Assembly: GCA_000961695.1 (NCBI GenBank)
Contig: LADW01000094.1
Location: 1-59,016 of the forward strand
Direction: 5' to 3'
DNA length: 59,016 nt
Source of the DNA: Hyphomonadaceae bacterium BRH_c29
GTDB lineage: Bacteria; Pseudomonadota; Alphaproteobacteria; Caulobacterales; Hyphomonadaceae
Part shown: in pieces, positions 17,374-26,629 of the stretch
Layout of the letters: the number at the start of each line of letters is the position of its first letter
Position numbering within the stretch: position 1 is the stretch's first letter
Notes under the pieces: generated by a model
Databases searched by the model: none
What the model was told of the DNA's origin: nothing
The model's input: only the letters and a program-made list of their open reading frames with translations
Translations under genes and position numbers: made by a program

Positions 17374-18101
17374 GCCGAGTTTGCCTCTGCCTGATCGGTC
17401 AGGCGCATGAAGGCGCTTTCCAGCGATCCGTCGTCTGACTTCCGGGAGAGCTCCTCGGGCGTGCCATCGGCGACGATGCGGCCCCGGTCGACCACAATGG
17501 CGCGGGTGCACATGGCGGGCACTTCGGTCAGCGTGTGGGTGGAGATGAGGATCGCCTTGTTGGGAGCCATACGGGCGATGAGGGCGCGCACGGCACGCTT
17601 CTGGTTCGGGTCGAGGCCATCGGTCGGCTCATCCAGCAGCAGGACAGGCGGGTCGTGCAGGATTGCGCCTGCCAGCCCCACGCGGCGGCGGTAGCCTTTG
17701 GAGAGCGCTCCGATGCGCTGGCCGGAGACGGTTGTGATGCGGGCGTCGGCAATGGCGCGTTCGACGGCGTCCTTGCGTTTGCCACGCTCGATCCGGCGGG
17801 CGGCGGCCATGAAATTGAGGAATTCCGGCGGGGTCATGTCCTCGTAGAGCGGCGCGCCTTCGGGCAGGTAGCCGAGCGCAGCCTGCGCATCGCGCCGGTT
17901 CGATACGATGGACTTGCCATTGATCAGCGCATCGCCGCTGTCAGGCTCCAGCACGCCGGCAATCATGCGCATGGTTGTGGATTTGCCAGCCCCGTTCGGG
18001 CCGAGAAATCCCAGCACCGTGCCTTTTGCCAAAGTGAAGGAAACGCCCTGCACAGCGCGCTTGGCGCCAAAGGATTTTTCCAGATTGCGAATGTCGAGCA
18101 T
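17370..18101 (-). CDS. ABC transporter ATP-binding protein (GldA-like)
   Basis: A 243-residue ATPase with Walker A GPNGAGKST (34-42), signature LSKGYRRRVGLAGA, Walker B VLLLDEPTDGLDP and H-loop ISTHTL. The YRRRVGLA form of the signature is typical of GldA/NatA-type multidrug or gliding exporters. It heads the four-gene exporter operon (ATPase, permease, GldG-like, DUF4340), all with 4-base overlaps or a 1-base gap. The transported substrate is unknown. Confidence 0.92.
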   Translation of the reverse strand: MLDIRNLEKSFGAKRAVQGVSFTLAKGTVLGFLGPNGAGKSTTMRMIAGVLEPDSGDALINGKSIVSNRRDAQAALGYLPEGAPLYEDMTPPEFLNFMAAARRIERGKRKDAVERAIADARITTVSGQRIGALSKGYRRRVGLAGAILHDPPVLLLDEPTDGLDPNQKRAVRALIARMAPNKAILISTHTLTEVPAMCTRAIVVDRGRIVADGTPEELSRKSDDGSLESAFMRLTDQAEANSA

Positions 18102-18198
18102 TCTCTGGTTCAGCTGCCTCTTTCCGGGGAGCGTTTTGATACCGCCCTTCTCGGCATCTGGCCAGAGTCCGGAAAATTACGCTCTCAGTAATGTTGGG

Positions 18199-18954
18199 TT
18201 ACGAGGCGAAGCGTTTGACCTCTTCCAGAACCGCTGCAGCCGAGGCTTCGACGATCTTGCGGCCGTCTTCGGCATTCGATTGCGTCGGGTCTGAGCCAAT
18301 GCGGCCATCCGGAAAGTCGCGGCGGTATTGCACGGCATCCCCGATCTTGCCGTTCGGCGCGATCTTCGGGCTCATTTCCACGTCCGGCCGGGCGCGATCC
18401 GGATAGCCGAAATAGGTGACCGAAACTTCGGAGGCAGTGGCGTGGCTGCCATGGCCGGTCGGGTAAAGCTCGTTGCAGAGGCGCATGACGGGAGCAAAAT
18501 CCCACCAGTTGCGCAGTTTCAGTGTCAGGCCGGGCCGGTTGTCGGCGCCGCGCGGGTCAAAGCTGCGGCGCGAATGGATTTCGGAAAATGCCGCCTCGAT
18601 CGTGGCAATGTTCCCGCCATGGCCGTTCAGCCAGTAGATCCGTTCAAAGCCGTGCCGCATCAGACTTTCGGTCCAGTCGGCCATGGCTGCAATCATCGTG
18701 GTCGGGCGCAAAGTAATCGTGCCGGGAAAGCCCAGATGGTGCTGTGCGCAGCCGACCGAGAAAGTCGGACCGACAAGAATGTCGTCCGGTGCCTGCGCTT
18801 CGGCATGGCGGGCGATGATTTCCGGGCAGAGGGCGTCCGTGCCGATAAAGCCGTTCGGGCCGTGCTGTTCCATCGATCCGATCGGGATCACGATGGTGCG
18901 GGATGTCTTCAGCCAGGATTCGATGTCTTGCCAGGTCGAGACGGGGAGCAGCAT
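18199..18954 (-). CDS. Creatininase-family amidohydrolase
   Basis: A 251-residue protein with the creatininase metal site: GSMEQHGPNGFIGTD (Glu29, His31, Asp40), the NGHGGN loop, and GHGSHATASEVS. Family members include creatininase and the formamide hydrolase ArfB of flavin/F420 metabolism, so the true substrate is a small cyclic or linear amide. It starts 3 bases after the purK stop and is therefore likely cotranscribed with purE-purK. That linkage hints at a purine or formamide-related role, but this is inference. Confidence 0.87.
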   Translation of the reverse strand: MLLPVSTWQDIESWLKTSRTIVIPIGSMEQHGPNGFIGTDALCPEIIARHAEAQAPDDILVGPTFSVGCAQHHLGFPGTITLRPTTMIAAMADWTESLMRHGFERIYWLNGHGGNIATIEAAFSEIHSRRSFDPRGADNRPGLTLKLRNWWDFAPVMRLCNELYPTGHGSHATASEVSVTYFGYPDRARPDVEMSPKIAPNGKIGDAVQYRRDFPDGRIGSDPTQSNAEDGRKIVEASAAAVLEEVKRFAS

Positions 18955-18957
18955 GGG

Positions 18958-20037
18958 TCAGTCCTTCCGGGGGTTCAGGCGGCGGGTGATGTGGCCCATT
19001 TTGCGGCCGGGCCGGGCCTCGTGCTTGCCATAGAGGGTCAGCACGTCGCCGGGGGAGAGTTTATCCGGGTCCACAAGGCCAGCTTCGCCGATGAGGTTCA
19101 CCATTTCAGCATCGAACAGGCGACGCGTATCGCCCAGCGGCCAGCCGCAGATGGCGCGGATATGCTGTTCGAACTGGCCCGTCTGGCAGGCTTCCGGCGT
19201 CCAGTGACCGGAATTGTGCACGCGCGGCGCAAATTCATTGGCGATCAGGCGCCCGTCCGGCAGCACGAACAGTTCCAGTGCCAGCACGCCGACATGGCCG
19301 AGCGCATCCACCAGCCGGATCGCCTGCGCGCGGGCGGCCTGTTCGACATCGTGCGGCAGGCCAGAGGGGACGCTGGAAATGGCCAGGATGCCGTCCCGGT
19401 GCACATTATGCGGCGGGGCCCAGGTTGCCGTTTCGCCCCGGCTGGAGCGGGCTACGAGGACGGAAATTTCCCGCTCGAAGGCAATTCCGGCTTCCAGAAC
19501 GCAGGGCGCGCCCAGCACATCGGCCCAGGCGGTGGCGATATCGTGCGGCGAGCGGATCCAGGCCTGGCCCTTGCCGTCATAGCCTTCGCGGCGGGTCTTC
19601 AGGAGGCCCGTTCCGCCCAGCTCAAGCAGGGCCGGGGCAATGTCGAGGTCTGAGTCGATCACGCGATAGTCTGCTGTCGCAATGCCAATCCCGTTCAGGA
19701 ACGCCTTCTCGTCGGCCCGGTCCTGCGACACGGCCAGCGATTTCGCGCCGGGAAAAAGGTGCGTGCCGGTGGCTTCGATGATCTCGGTTGCGGCGACGGG
19801 AATGTTCTCGAATTCCAGCGTGACGACATCGCAGGCCTTGGCGAATTCGGTCAGCAATGCCGTGTCGTCATAGGCGCCTTGCCAATGGCGTCTGCAGGCG
19901 CGGGCCGCCGGGGCGACGGCCTCCGGGCAATAAATGTCGACATCGAAGCCGAGGCGTTGGGCAGCGTTCGCCAGCATGCGGCCCAGCTGGCCGCCGCCAA
20001 GAATCCCGATCACACTGCCTGGAGCGACAGGGGTCAT
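18958..20037 (-). CDS. purK: 5-(carboxyamino)imidazole ribonucleotide synthase PurK
   Basis: A 359-residue ATP-grasp enzyme with [12 protein letters not shown] at the nucleotide-binding start, [13 protein letters not shown] in the ATP-grasp loop and [14 protein letters not shown] in the metal-binding region. It converts AIR, bicarbonate and ATP to N5-CAIR in purine synthesis; PurE then makes CAIR. Its ATG overlaps the purE stop by 4 bases. Confidence 0.96.
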   Translation of the reverse strand: MTPVAPGSVIGILGGGQLGRMLANAAQRLGFDVDIYCPEAVAPAARACRRHWQGAYDDTALLTEFAKACDVVTLEFENIPVAATEIIEATGTHLFPGAKSLAVSQDRADEKAFLNGIGIATADYRVIDSDLDIAPALLELGGTGLLKTRREGYDGKGQAWIRSPHDIATAWADVLGAPCVLEAGIAFEREISVLVARSSRGETATWAPPHNVHRDGILAISSVPSGLPHDVEQAARAQAIRLVDALGHVGVLALELFVLPDGRLIANEFAPRVHNSGHWTPEACQTGQFEQHIRAICGWPLGDTRRLFDAEMVNLIGEAGLVDPDKLSPGDVLTLYGKHEARPGRKMGHITRRLNPRKD

Positions 20038-20528
20038 CCCTCTGGCGTCTCCCCCACACTGGTGGTCTGCGCGGCGCGATAGGCGTCGAGCTTTGCTGCA
20101 ACGCTGTCGTCTTCCAGCGCCACGATGGAGGCGGCCATGATGCCGGCATTCACCGCGCCTGCTTCGCCGATGGCGAGCGTACCAACCGGCACACCGCGCG
20201 GCATCTGGACAATCGAGAGCAGGCTGTCGAGGCCTGACAGCGTCTTGGACTGAACCGGGACGCCCAGAACGGGCAGGGGGGTCATGGCGGCGGTCATGCC
20301 GGGCAGGTGGGCTGCCCCGCCCGCGCCCGCGATGATCACTTTCAGGCCGCGTGCTTTCGCGCCCTTCGCATAGGAGACGAGCCGGTCCGGCGTGCGGTGG
20401 GCCGAAACGATCCGGGCCTCATAGGGCACGCCAAGTTCGTCCAGCAGGCGAGCGGCTTCCTTCATCACCGGCCAGTCGGACTGACTGCCCATAATGATGC
20501 CAACCTTGGGGGAATCGCTTGTCGCCAT
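20034..20528 (-). CDS. purE: N5-CAIR mutase PurE
   Basis: A 164-residue class I PurE with the conserved [18 protein letters not shown] and [10 protein letters not shown] motifs. It rearranges N5-CAIR to CAIR downstream of PurK. The ATG at 20528 has GAGGAAG just upstream and gives the normal family length; 18 further in-frame codons upstream are not expected. First gene of the purE-purK-creatininase unit. Confidence 0.96.
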   Translation of the reverse strand: MATSDSPKVGIIMGSQSDWPVMKEAARLLDELGVPYEARIVSAHRTPDRLVSYAKGAKARGLKVIIAGAGGAAHLPGMTAAMTPLPVLGVPVQSKTLSGLDSLLSIVQMPRGVPVGTLAIGEAGAVNAGIMAASIVALEDDSVAAKLDAYRAAQTTSVGETPEG

Positions 20529-20641
20529 GGCTTCCTCGCTCGCGGAAACCGCGCACCATATGCAGGCGGCTTGCCCCGTCAACTGCCGCCTGTCTGGAGA
20601 ACTTGCTCCACAAGCCCCTCCGGAAGGCGTATCTTCAGCAA

Positions 20642-21328
20642 ATGGCGGATGACGGCTTCACCCTTCAGGCAGACCGGCGGCGGGCGCTGACCGATATTCT
20701 GGGCGTCGAACTGGCGGGCCTCGACCGTCAGACACGGGCGGCCATCGAGGCCCTGTGCGATGAAGTGATTGCCCTGCGCGAAGAACTTTCAGAGGCGCGC
20801 GCGTCCCTGTCGGAGGCCGAATTGCTGGCCGACAATGATGCGCTCTGTCCGATGTTCAACCGCCGGGCCTTTGAGCGCGAAGTGCGCCGGGAGATCGCGC
20901 TGGCGACGCGTTTCCGCACGCCGCTCTGCCTGATTTTCTCCGATCTCGACCATTTCAAGCCGGTTAACGACATTTATGGCCACGCCACCGGCGATGCGGT
21001 TCTGCTGAAAGTCTCGGAGATCCTGCTCAGTCTGACCCGGGATACAGACATTGTAGGACGGCTGGGCGGGGACGAGTTCGGAATCGTTCTTTCGCAGGCC
21101 ACGCTTGGGGATTCCGAGCGCAAGGCGCTTCAGCTGACCGAGCGGATTGATGCCCTGACCGTGCGCGGCGCGGACGATGCAGAGTCTCAGGGCCTGCGCA
21201 TCGGCGTCTCCTGCGGCGTTGTCGCCTGGCAGCCCGGTGAGGACGCTCAACACCTGATTGCGCGGGCCGATCAGGCCATGTTTGCTCAGAAATCAAACAG
21301 GAAAGCCGGACGTTCTGCTCACAGTTGA
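20642..21328 (+). CDS. GGDEF diguanylate cyclase
   Basis: A 228-residue protein. Residues about 40-65 form a helical, likely coiled-coil, stretch and the rest is a GGDEF domain. GGDEF is intact at 142-146, and an RDTD inhibitory-site motif lies five residues before it (133-136), so the enzyme should make cyclic-di-GMP and be product-inhibited. The first GGDEF strand has [10 protein letters not shown] instead of the common LTGLPNRRAF. It has no signal peptide or membrane segment and no recognisable sensor domain, so its input must come through the N-terminal helix or a partner. Divergent from purE. Confidence 0.92.
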   Translation: MADDGFTLQADRRRALTDILGVELAGLDRQTRAAIEALCDEVIALREELSEARASLSEAELLADNDALCPMFNRRAFEREVRREIALATRFRTPLCLIFSDLDHFKPVNDIYGHATGDAVLLKVSEILLSLTRDTDIVGRLGGDEFGIVLSQATLGDSERKALQLTERIDALTVRGADDAESQGLRIGVSCGVVAWQPGEDAQHLIARADQAMFAQKSNRKAGRSAHS

Positions 21329-21403
21329 AGCGGTCCGGATTGTTAAAGAGGATTCATTCGAGATCAGGGTGACGGCATCATCGCAGTGTGCTTAAGTGTT
21401 GCT

Positions 21404-21424
21404 GTTAAGACACAGCTACTTAAC
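21404..21424. repeat. GTTAAG/CTTAAC inverted repeat before the YdcH-like gene
   Basis: Perfect 6-base arms (21404-21409 and 21419-21424) are separated by 9 bases, about 19 bases before the 21443 start codon. A further CTTAAG occurs at 21391. It could be an operator or a leader hairpin. Confidence 0.5.
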
Positions 21425-21442
21425 AAGCAGAAGGAGACACAC

Positions 21443-21610
21443 ATGTCGCTACAGGGTCGGATCAGTGAGCTCGCCAACAAACATCGTCAGCTCGATCAGA
21501 AAATTGAAGAAGAAGAAAAACGCCCCGCCGCAGACACACTCCAGCTGAAAGACCTGAAGCGAAAGAAACTCAAGATTAAAGAAGAGCTGCGATGGCTTGA
21601 AGCCAGCTGA
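21443..21610 (+). CDS. YdcH/DUF465-family small protein
   Basis: A 55-residue, fully helical, charged protein with the DUF465 pattern: RISELANKHRQLDQKIEEEEKRP, then LKDLKRKKLKIKEELRWLE. An AGGAGA Shine-Dalgarno precedes the ATG. These proteins are predicted short coiled coils, common in Proteobacteria, with no firm function. An inverted repeat lies just upstream and a long hairpin just downstream of this gene. Confidence 0.88.
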   Translation: MSLQGRISELANKHRQLDQKIEEEEKRPAADTLQLKDLKRKKLKIKEELRWLEAS

Positions 21611-21624
21611 CGGCTGAGTGGACT

Positions 21625-21666
21625 CCGGTCCTTTTCGCCGTCTGATGAAGCAGGCGAAAGGACCGG
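21625..21666 (+). promoter_or_regulatory. Long hairpin directly before the 21671 start codon
   Basis: Bases 21625-21639 pair with 21653-21666 over 14 base pairs with a single bulged T, leaving a 13-base loop. The 3' arm ends 4 bases before the ATG of the next gene, where a ribosome-binding site would be expected. There is no U-run, so it is not a standard terminator. It may block translation or serve as a processing site between the two small genes. Confidence 0.6.
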
Positions 21667-21670
21667 CTCC

Positions 21671-21976
21671 ATGCGAGATATTTTCGATCAGGACAAAGCC
21701 CTGAGCCTCGGCGTCGTGCGCCAGGCAGCAGGTGTTTTCAATCTACTACTGGCGGCCGCCGCGCTCCTCGCCATTCTGCGCGGCCTTGGCCGCCTCTTTA
21801 CCGGCCATTTCCTCGGCGCTTTTGTCGAAACGCTGGGGGCGTTTGTCGCGCTTGGCTTTCTGTTCCTCGTGGTGCGGCTTCTGACCGAATTGCTGGCAGC
21901 CGCCCACAGGCTGAATGACCGTCTCACGGTCCTCGGTGACGATCTGCGCTCTGTTCGCACAACGGATGAGGGCTGA
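21671..21976 (+). CDS. Small two-helix membrane protein, unknown function
   Basis: A 101-residue protein with two hydrophobic segments (about 15-37 and 50-70) and a charged helical C-terminus (AAHRLNDRLTVLGDDLRSV). No family is recognised. No Shine-Dalgarno is visible, and a strong hairpin ends 4 bases before the ATG. The SDR gene starts 6 bases after its stop, so the two are probably cotranscribed. Confidence 0.75.
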   Translation: MRDIFDQDKALSLGVVRQAAGVFNLLLAAAALLAILRGLGRLFTGHFLGAFVETLGAFVALGFLFLVVRLLTELLAAAHRLNDRLTVLGDDLRSVRTTDEG

Positions 21977-21981
21977 TCGCC

Positions 21982-22740
21982 GTGGGCATGCCTGTCACTG
22001 CGATTCTGGGGCTTGGCCGCGAAGTCGGCGATGCTGTTGCGCGCCGGTTCAACGAGCTTGGCCACAACGTGCTCGCAGCCGATTCCAGCGGCGACCGCCT
22101 GCTGACAGCGCAGAACGCGATGCCGGAAAAAGTGCTACTGCACCTTGGGGACCTGCACACGCGTCTTGGCCTGCGCAATGCCGTGGCCGCCGCCGTTGAG
22201 GGCTTTGGCCGGATCGACAATCTCGTGGTCATCCCGAGCATTGACCAGCCGGACACGATTCATGATTTTGCCCAGGAAAAATTCGACAAGGCGCTCTCCA
22301 GGACGATCCGCGGCGCGGCGCAGTCGTTGAAAGTCTTCGCTGAGCGCATCCTGGAGCAGGATGATCTTCCGACTTCCGGCGTTGAGCGTATCCGCCAGCG
22401 CGGCACGGTCACGTTCGTGCTGTCTTATTCCGCCATTGCCACCATGCCGGGGCGTTTTACTGAATCGGTGACGCAGGCGGGCGTTCTGGGCGTGGTGCGG
22501 GCCGGATCTCTCGACCTTGCCGAGGCGGGCATTCGTGTGAACGCCATCGTCGCGATCCGGCCGCGCGAGGAGAAGATGGAAAGCTGGACCGGCAAGCGCA
22601 CGCCGCTGGGCCGGGCGGCGCTGGCCGATGAGATCGCGGATGCGGCAGCATTCCTGGCATCGCCGGAAGCCGCCATCATCACGGGCGAAACCTTGCGTCT
22701 CGACGGAGGTCGTCAGGGCCTCGCCGGACTGCTCGACTAG
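21982..22740 (+). CDS. SDR-fold protein lacking the catalytic Tyr/Lys
   Basis: A 252-residue protein with the short-chain dehydrogenase layout: ILGLGREVGDAVARRFNELG in place of the usual TGxxxGIG nucleotide motif, a central NLVVIPS strand, AGIRVNAI and the C-terminal TGETLRLDGG. The active-site YxxxK is absent: at the position of YxASKAGV the sequence reads ESVTQAGV. It may be a non-catalytic relative, for example a binding or structural SDR. A GTG at 21982 is taken as start because GAGGG lies at a suitable distance; an ATG two codons on is possible. Confidence 0.8.
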   Translation: MGMPVTAILGLGREVGDAVARRFNELGHNVLAADSSGDRLLTAQNAMPEKVLLHLGDLHTRLGLRNAVAAAVEGFGRIDNLVVIPSIDQPDTIHDFAQEKFDKALSRTIRGAAQSLKVFAERILEQDDLPTSGVERIRQRGTVTFVLSYSAIATMPGRFTESVTQAGVLGVVRAGSLDLAEAGIRVNAIVAIRPREEKMESWTGKRTPLGRAALADEIADAAAFLASPEAAIITGETLRLDGGRQGLAGLLD

Positions 22741-24431
22741 GCTGGCATCAGGCGCGATACGCCTTTGTCTTCCGGAACGGCTTTCCAGGTGGACACCGAT
22801 TCAAGCGTCCAGTCCGTGCCGATGATGTCGGAGACTTTCTTGTATTCTCCCACAGCCGTCTCTGGCGTCAGCGTGACGAGGATGTAGCCGTGACCGAACG
22901 GATCGTGCCACTCAACTTCCTTGTTGGCGTCGGAGAAGAGTTTCCCGAGTTCCGGAACGTCCTTGATCACCGAACCCGTACCCGGTGAAGTGATCGAGGT
23001 GCAGCCGAACTCGACACCGCGGCGCGCGCCGTCTGCGTCGTACAGCGTGTTGGCCCAGGCGGTGTGCGTATCGCCAGCGAGTGTCACCAGACGGGCATCG
23101 GTTTTCGCGACGGAGGCGTAGAGACGCTCGCGGGCAGCAGGGAAGCCGTCCCAGGCGTCGAGGTTCATTGGCAGGCCAAGGGTCGAGAACTCCACCATGG
23201 CGGTCACGTAAGGGCTGTCCTGCGCGGCGATCTGTTCGGGTGACATTGTCTCCAGCATGTTCGGCATTGTGTTACGTGCCATCACGACCTGGTTGGCAAG
23301 AACCTGCCAGGTCTTGCCAGCGGCGACGGACTTGCGGAACGCGCCTTCCAGCCAGGCTTCCTGTTCGGCGCCCAGCATCGTGCGGGCCGGATCGTTCACT
23401 TCGGCCAGACGGGCCTGAATGCGGGCCATCGTATCTTCCGGCGTCGTGCCGCCTGCCAGGACCGAGTACCAGTCGAGGTCCGGTGAGCGGCCGGTCAGGC
23501 GGGATTCGAGCGCGTGGATGGTGGCCACATCGCCGAAATCGAAGCTGCGCCAGACGGCTGTTGTGACTTTGCCGGGCTGGGGCTCGCGAACGGGCAGCCA
23601 TTCGAAATAGGCCTGAACGGCCGCCATCTTGCGGTCTGACCAGGCGCCTTCATTGTTCTCGGGATTGTGGTTTTCTGCGCCGGTCCGGTAGGAGTTGTTG
23701 GCGCTTTCATGGTCGTCCCAGGTGCAGATCCACGGTGCGGCGGCGTGCGCGGCCTGCAGGTCCGGATCGGTCTTGTACTGGGCGTGGCGGCGGCGATAGT
23801 CGGATAGCGTGACGCATTCGGTGATCGGGTCGTGCTCGCGGCCGATCTTTTTGGCGACTTCGCCGCCATACCCATCAATGCCGTACTCGTAGATATAGTC
23901 GCCAAGGTGCACGACGGCGTCGATATCGCTTTCCTGTGACAGCGCCTTGTAGGCGTTGAAGCGGCCGAACTGCCAGTTGGAGCAGGAGATGACGACCAGT
24001 TTCACCGGTGCCGTGCCAGACGCAGACGTGGTGCGCGTGCGGCCCGTTGGGGAGGCGATCTCGCCCGCATCGGTCAGTGCGGTGAAGCGGTAAGTGTAGA
24101 CCGTGGCAGGCTTCAGGCCCTTCGCGTCGGCTTTGACGCAATAGTCATGGCCCGCATCGGCGCTCAGCATGCCGGAGGTGATGACAGCGCCGTTTGCGCC
24201 AAAGACTTCATATTTTACAGGGATCGGGGCGGTGCCGGTTTTCGGCGTGACGCGCGTCCAGAGGATGACGCGGTCAGACAGCGGGTCGCCGGAAGCAACA
24301 CCGTGGAAGAAGTCCACTTCTCCGGAAAAAGGCGCTGGGCCGGACTTTGCGACCGGGGTCGCGCAGGCCGCAAGGCCGAGGGTTCCGGTTGCGGCAGCGC
24401 CGAGCAATCCGCGGCGAGTGAACTTGGTCAT
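22737..24431 (-). CDS. PhoD-like alkaline phosphatase, Tat-exported lipoprotein
   Basis: A 564-residue protein. The N-terminus FTRRGLLGAAATGTLGLAAC has a twin-arginine motif and a lipobox with Cys23, so it is probably exported folded and lipid-anchored. A fibronectin-like domain follows, then a PhoD phosphoesterase domain with metal motifs HLGDYIYEYG, TWDDHESANN and AGDTHTAW. PhoD enzymes hydrolyse phosphate mono- and diesters in phosphate scavenging. The ATG at 24431 has GGAGGAA upstream. Its stop overlaps the convergent SDR stop. Confidence 0.9.
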   Translation of the reverse strand: MTKFTRRGLLGAAATGTLGLAACATPVAKSGPAPFSGEVDFFHGVASGDPLSDRVILWTRVTPKTGTAPIPVKYEVFGANGAVITSGMLSADAGHDYCVKADAKGLKPATVYTYRFTALTDAGEIASPTGRTRTTSASGTAPVKLVVISCSNWQFGRFNAYKALSQESDIDAVVHLGDYIYEYGIDGYGGEVAKKIGREHDPITECVTLSDYRRRHAQYKTDPDLQAAHAAAPWICTWDDHESANNSYRTGAENHNPENNEGAWSDRKMAAVQAYFEWLPVREPQPGKVTTAVWRSFDFGDVATIHALESRLTGRSPDLDWYSVLAGGTTPEDTMARIQARLAEVNDPARTMLGAEQEAWLEGAFRKSVAAGKTWQVLANQVVMARNTMPNMLETMSPEQIAAQDSPYVTAMVEFSTLGLPMNLDAWDGFPAARERLYASVAKTDARLVTLAGDTHTAWANTLYDADGARRGVEFGCTSITSPGTGSVIKDVPELGKLFSDANKEVEWHDPFGHGYILVTLTPETAVGEYKKVSDIIGTDWTLESVSTWKAVPEDKGVSRLMPA

Positions 24432-24520
24432 GGGTATTCCTCCAGTAAGCGCGGCCGGTCTAGCGCCGGTTCGAGACATTAGCATGACGCCAGCGCCGCG
24501 TTTCGTCTATAAGCCGCGCG

Positions 24521-25540
24521 ATGACCCATATGACATTCACTGCCGCCCCCGATGACGCTGGAAAGCGCCTCGATGTTTTCCTCACCGCGCAGGCGGTTGA
24601 CCTGTCGCGCTCGCGGCTCAAGACCCTCATCCAGGAGGGGGCTGTCACTGCGGATGGAGCCGCAGAGACAAACCCCAAAAAGCCTGTTGTTGCGGGCATC
24701 GAATACACGGTGACCCTGCCAGAGCCCGTCGCGGCTGAGCCGGAACCTCAGGACATTCCGCTCGATATCCTGTTCGAGGACGAGCACCTCATCGTGATCA
24801 ACAAGCCGGCCGGCATGGCTGTGCACCCTGCGCCCGGCAGCCATGATGGCACGCTGGTCAATGCGCTGTTGTTCCATTGCCGGGGACAGTTATCGGGGAT
24901 TGGCGGGGTCGAGCGGCCCGGCATTGTGCACCGGATCGACAAGCTGACGACCGGCGTGCTGGTCGCCGCCAAGACGGAGCCGGCGCATCTCGGCCTGTCA
25001 GCCCTGTTCAGCACGCACGACATCGAGCGGGCCTATCTGGCCGTCACGCGCGGTGCGCCACGGCCATCCTCAGACACGATTGAGGAACATATCGCCCGCT
25101 CCTCCGCCGACCGGAAGAAGATGGCCATTGTCCGCAACCCGGAAGCCGGGTTCGGGCGTCATGCCATCACGCATTACAAAACGAAGGAAACTTTCGGCAT
25201 CCGGGAGAAGGGGACGTTTTTTCCGTCCGCCGCGCTGGTCGAGTGCCGGTTGGAGACGGGCCGCACGCACCAGATCCGTGTTCACCTGGCCCACATCGGC
25301 ACGCCGCTCGTGGGTGATCCCCTTTATGGCCGTCACAAGGGGGTCTCGGCGCTGGGTAGCGGACCGGGGCGGGATGCGGGCCTTGAGGTGGCGCGTGCCT
25401 TTCCCCGGCAAGCCCTGCATGCGGCAGAGCTGGGCTTTGTGCACCCGATTACGAAAGAGACGATGCGATTTGTGGCGCCGCTTCCGGCTGACATGACCGA
25501 GCTGATTGCAGCGCTGCGCCGACTGCCGAAAAACGTCTAG
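24521..25540 (+). CDS. RluA-family 23S rRNA pseudouridine synthase (RluD-like)
   Basis: A 339-residue enzyme with an N-terminal S4 RNA-binding domain (about 18-65) and the RluA catalytic domain. The active Asp140 lies in HRIDKLTTG, with ETGRTHQIRVH and GDPLYGR following. The S4 domain plus this length matches RluD/RluC-type enzymes, which modify 23S rRNA uridines. Which uridines are targeted cannot be set here. It is divergent from the PhoD gene. Confidence 0.92.
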   Translation: MTHMTFTAAPDDAGKRLDVFLTAQAVDLSRSRLKTLIQEGAVTADGAAETNPKKPVVAGIEYTVTLPEPVAAEPEPQDIPLDILFEDEHLIVINKPAGMAVHPAPGSHDGTLVNALLFHCRGQLSGIGGVERPGIVHRIDKLTTGVLVAAKTEPAHLGLSALFSTHDIERAYLAVTRGAPRPSSDTIEEHIARSSADRKKMAIVRNPEAGFGRHAITHYKTKETFGIREKGTFFPSAALVECRLETGRTHQIRVHLAHIGTPLVGDPLYGRHKGVSALGSGPGRDAGLEVARAFPRQALHAAELGFVHPITKETMRFVAPLPADMTELIAALRRLPKNV

Positions 25541-25551
25541 ACCATGCAGGC

Positions 25552-26442
25552 CTAGTTGCGAGCCTCAGCAGAGGCTTCGGTGGTGACCAGCGGCTCGAAG
25601 CGCAGCTGTTTCGCTGTCAGGGTCACATCGCCGATCTTTTTCGAGTCCGCCGCAATCTTGATCGGCACCGTTGCGCCATTGTCGAGCGGGGCCAACCACA
25701 TGCGCAGCGGGCCATCAATGCCGGTGAGGTTGTCTTTGTCTGACTCGCCCTTCTTGTAACCGGCAACCTTGTCCATGGTGACATGGCATTCGATGGCATC
25801 ACCGGTCCAGACGGGTGTCGAGACGCGCTTCTTGCCGGCATTCTTGAGGTGAAGATACGTCAGCTGACGGCCATCGAAGATGCGGATCGGGCCGCCGCAC
25901 GGGTCTGCGCCCGGTGCGCGGGGCTCCAGCGCGAACGTGATCAGCGCCGTGATCGGGTCATTTGTCTTCATCACCTGTTCGGTGGTTGCTGCCGGATCTC
26001 CGAGATTGCCGAAGCGCGGCGTGGCGGTCATGGAGAAGTCGGTGTCCGTCATCTCGAGTTCGACGCGGCGGTTTTTCTTCCCGTCCTTGTTTTGCGAGAC
26101 ATAATTGCGGGTCCGCAGCGCGCCGTCATGGGTCTCGCCTTCAGCATGGATGTTCATGTCGTAATTGACGAACCAGTCGGCGATGCCGGTGACTTTCACG
26201 CGGGAATCGATCGTGTAGCCGTCCGGCTGCAGGTCGGCGGTAAAGGTCGCCTTGCCGGTCGCGGGGATGAAAAAGACGTAGGCCTTGGCCTGTAGCTCAT
26301 AAATCATGCGCGTCGGCGTGCCTGCTTTCACATGGGTGAGCAGGGCGCCGGAGGCGGCCTTGGGCGCAGGGGATTTGTCTGCCGTGGCAAGACCTGCCAG
26401 CGCCAGTGCTGCGACGGATGCAATAAGGATCGAACGTTTCAT
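25552..26442 (-). CDS. Secreted DUF3108 domain protein
   Basis: A 296-residue protein with a signal peptide (MKRSILIASVAALALAGLA) and a DUF3108 domain, a predicted beta-rich periplasmic fold (YELQAKAYVFFIPATGKATF and IVxGR-type strands). Some DUF3108 proteins act in envelope biogenesis, but no function can be assigned here. The ATG at 26442 gives the clean signal peptide; a longer upstream frame is not expected. It is divergent from rpmB. Confidence 0.82.
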   Translation of the reverse strand: MKRSILIASVAALALAGLATADKSPAPKAASGALLTHVKAGTPTRMIYELQAKAYVFFIPATGKATFTADLQPDGYTIDSRVKVTGIADWFVNYDMNIHAEGETHDGALRTRNYVSQNKDGKKNRRVELEMTDTDFSMTATPRFGNLGDPAATTEQVMKTNDPITALITFALEPRAPGADPCGGPIRIFDGRQLTYLHLKNAGKKRVSTPVWTGDAIECHVTMDKVAGYKKGESDKDNLTGIDGPLRMWLAPLDNGATVPIKIAADSKKIGDVTLTAKQLRFEPLVTTEASAEARN

Positions 26443-26629
26443 ATTTGAACTGCCGTTTCCTGACCGGCTCAAAACGCCGGACATATCTATTTGCCCTATA
26501 TAGGTCCTGCGTAACAACGCTGCCTGAACAAGGGTGCCGTTTTCCCGCCTCAATCGGGCGGATTTGGGGTCAAACCTTGTGACAAGCAGTTACAAGCGCC
26601 CCAAATTGACGATTCGCCGCTCACCGGAG

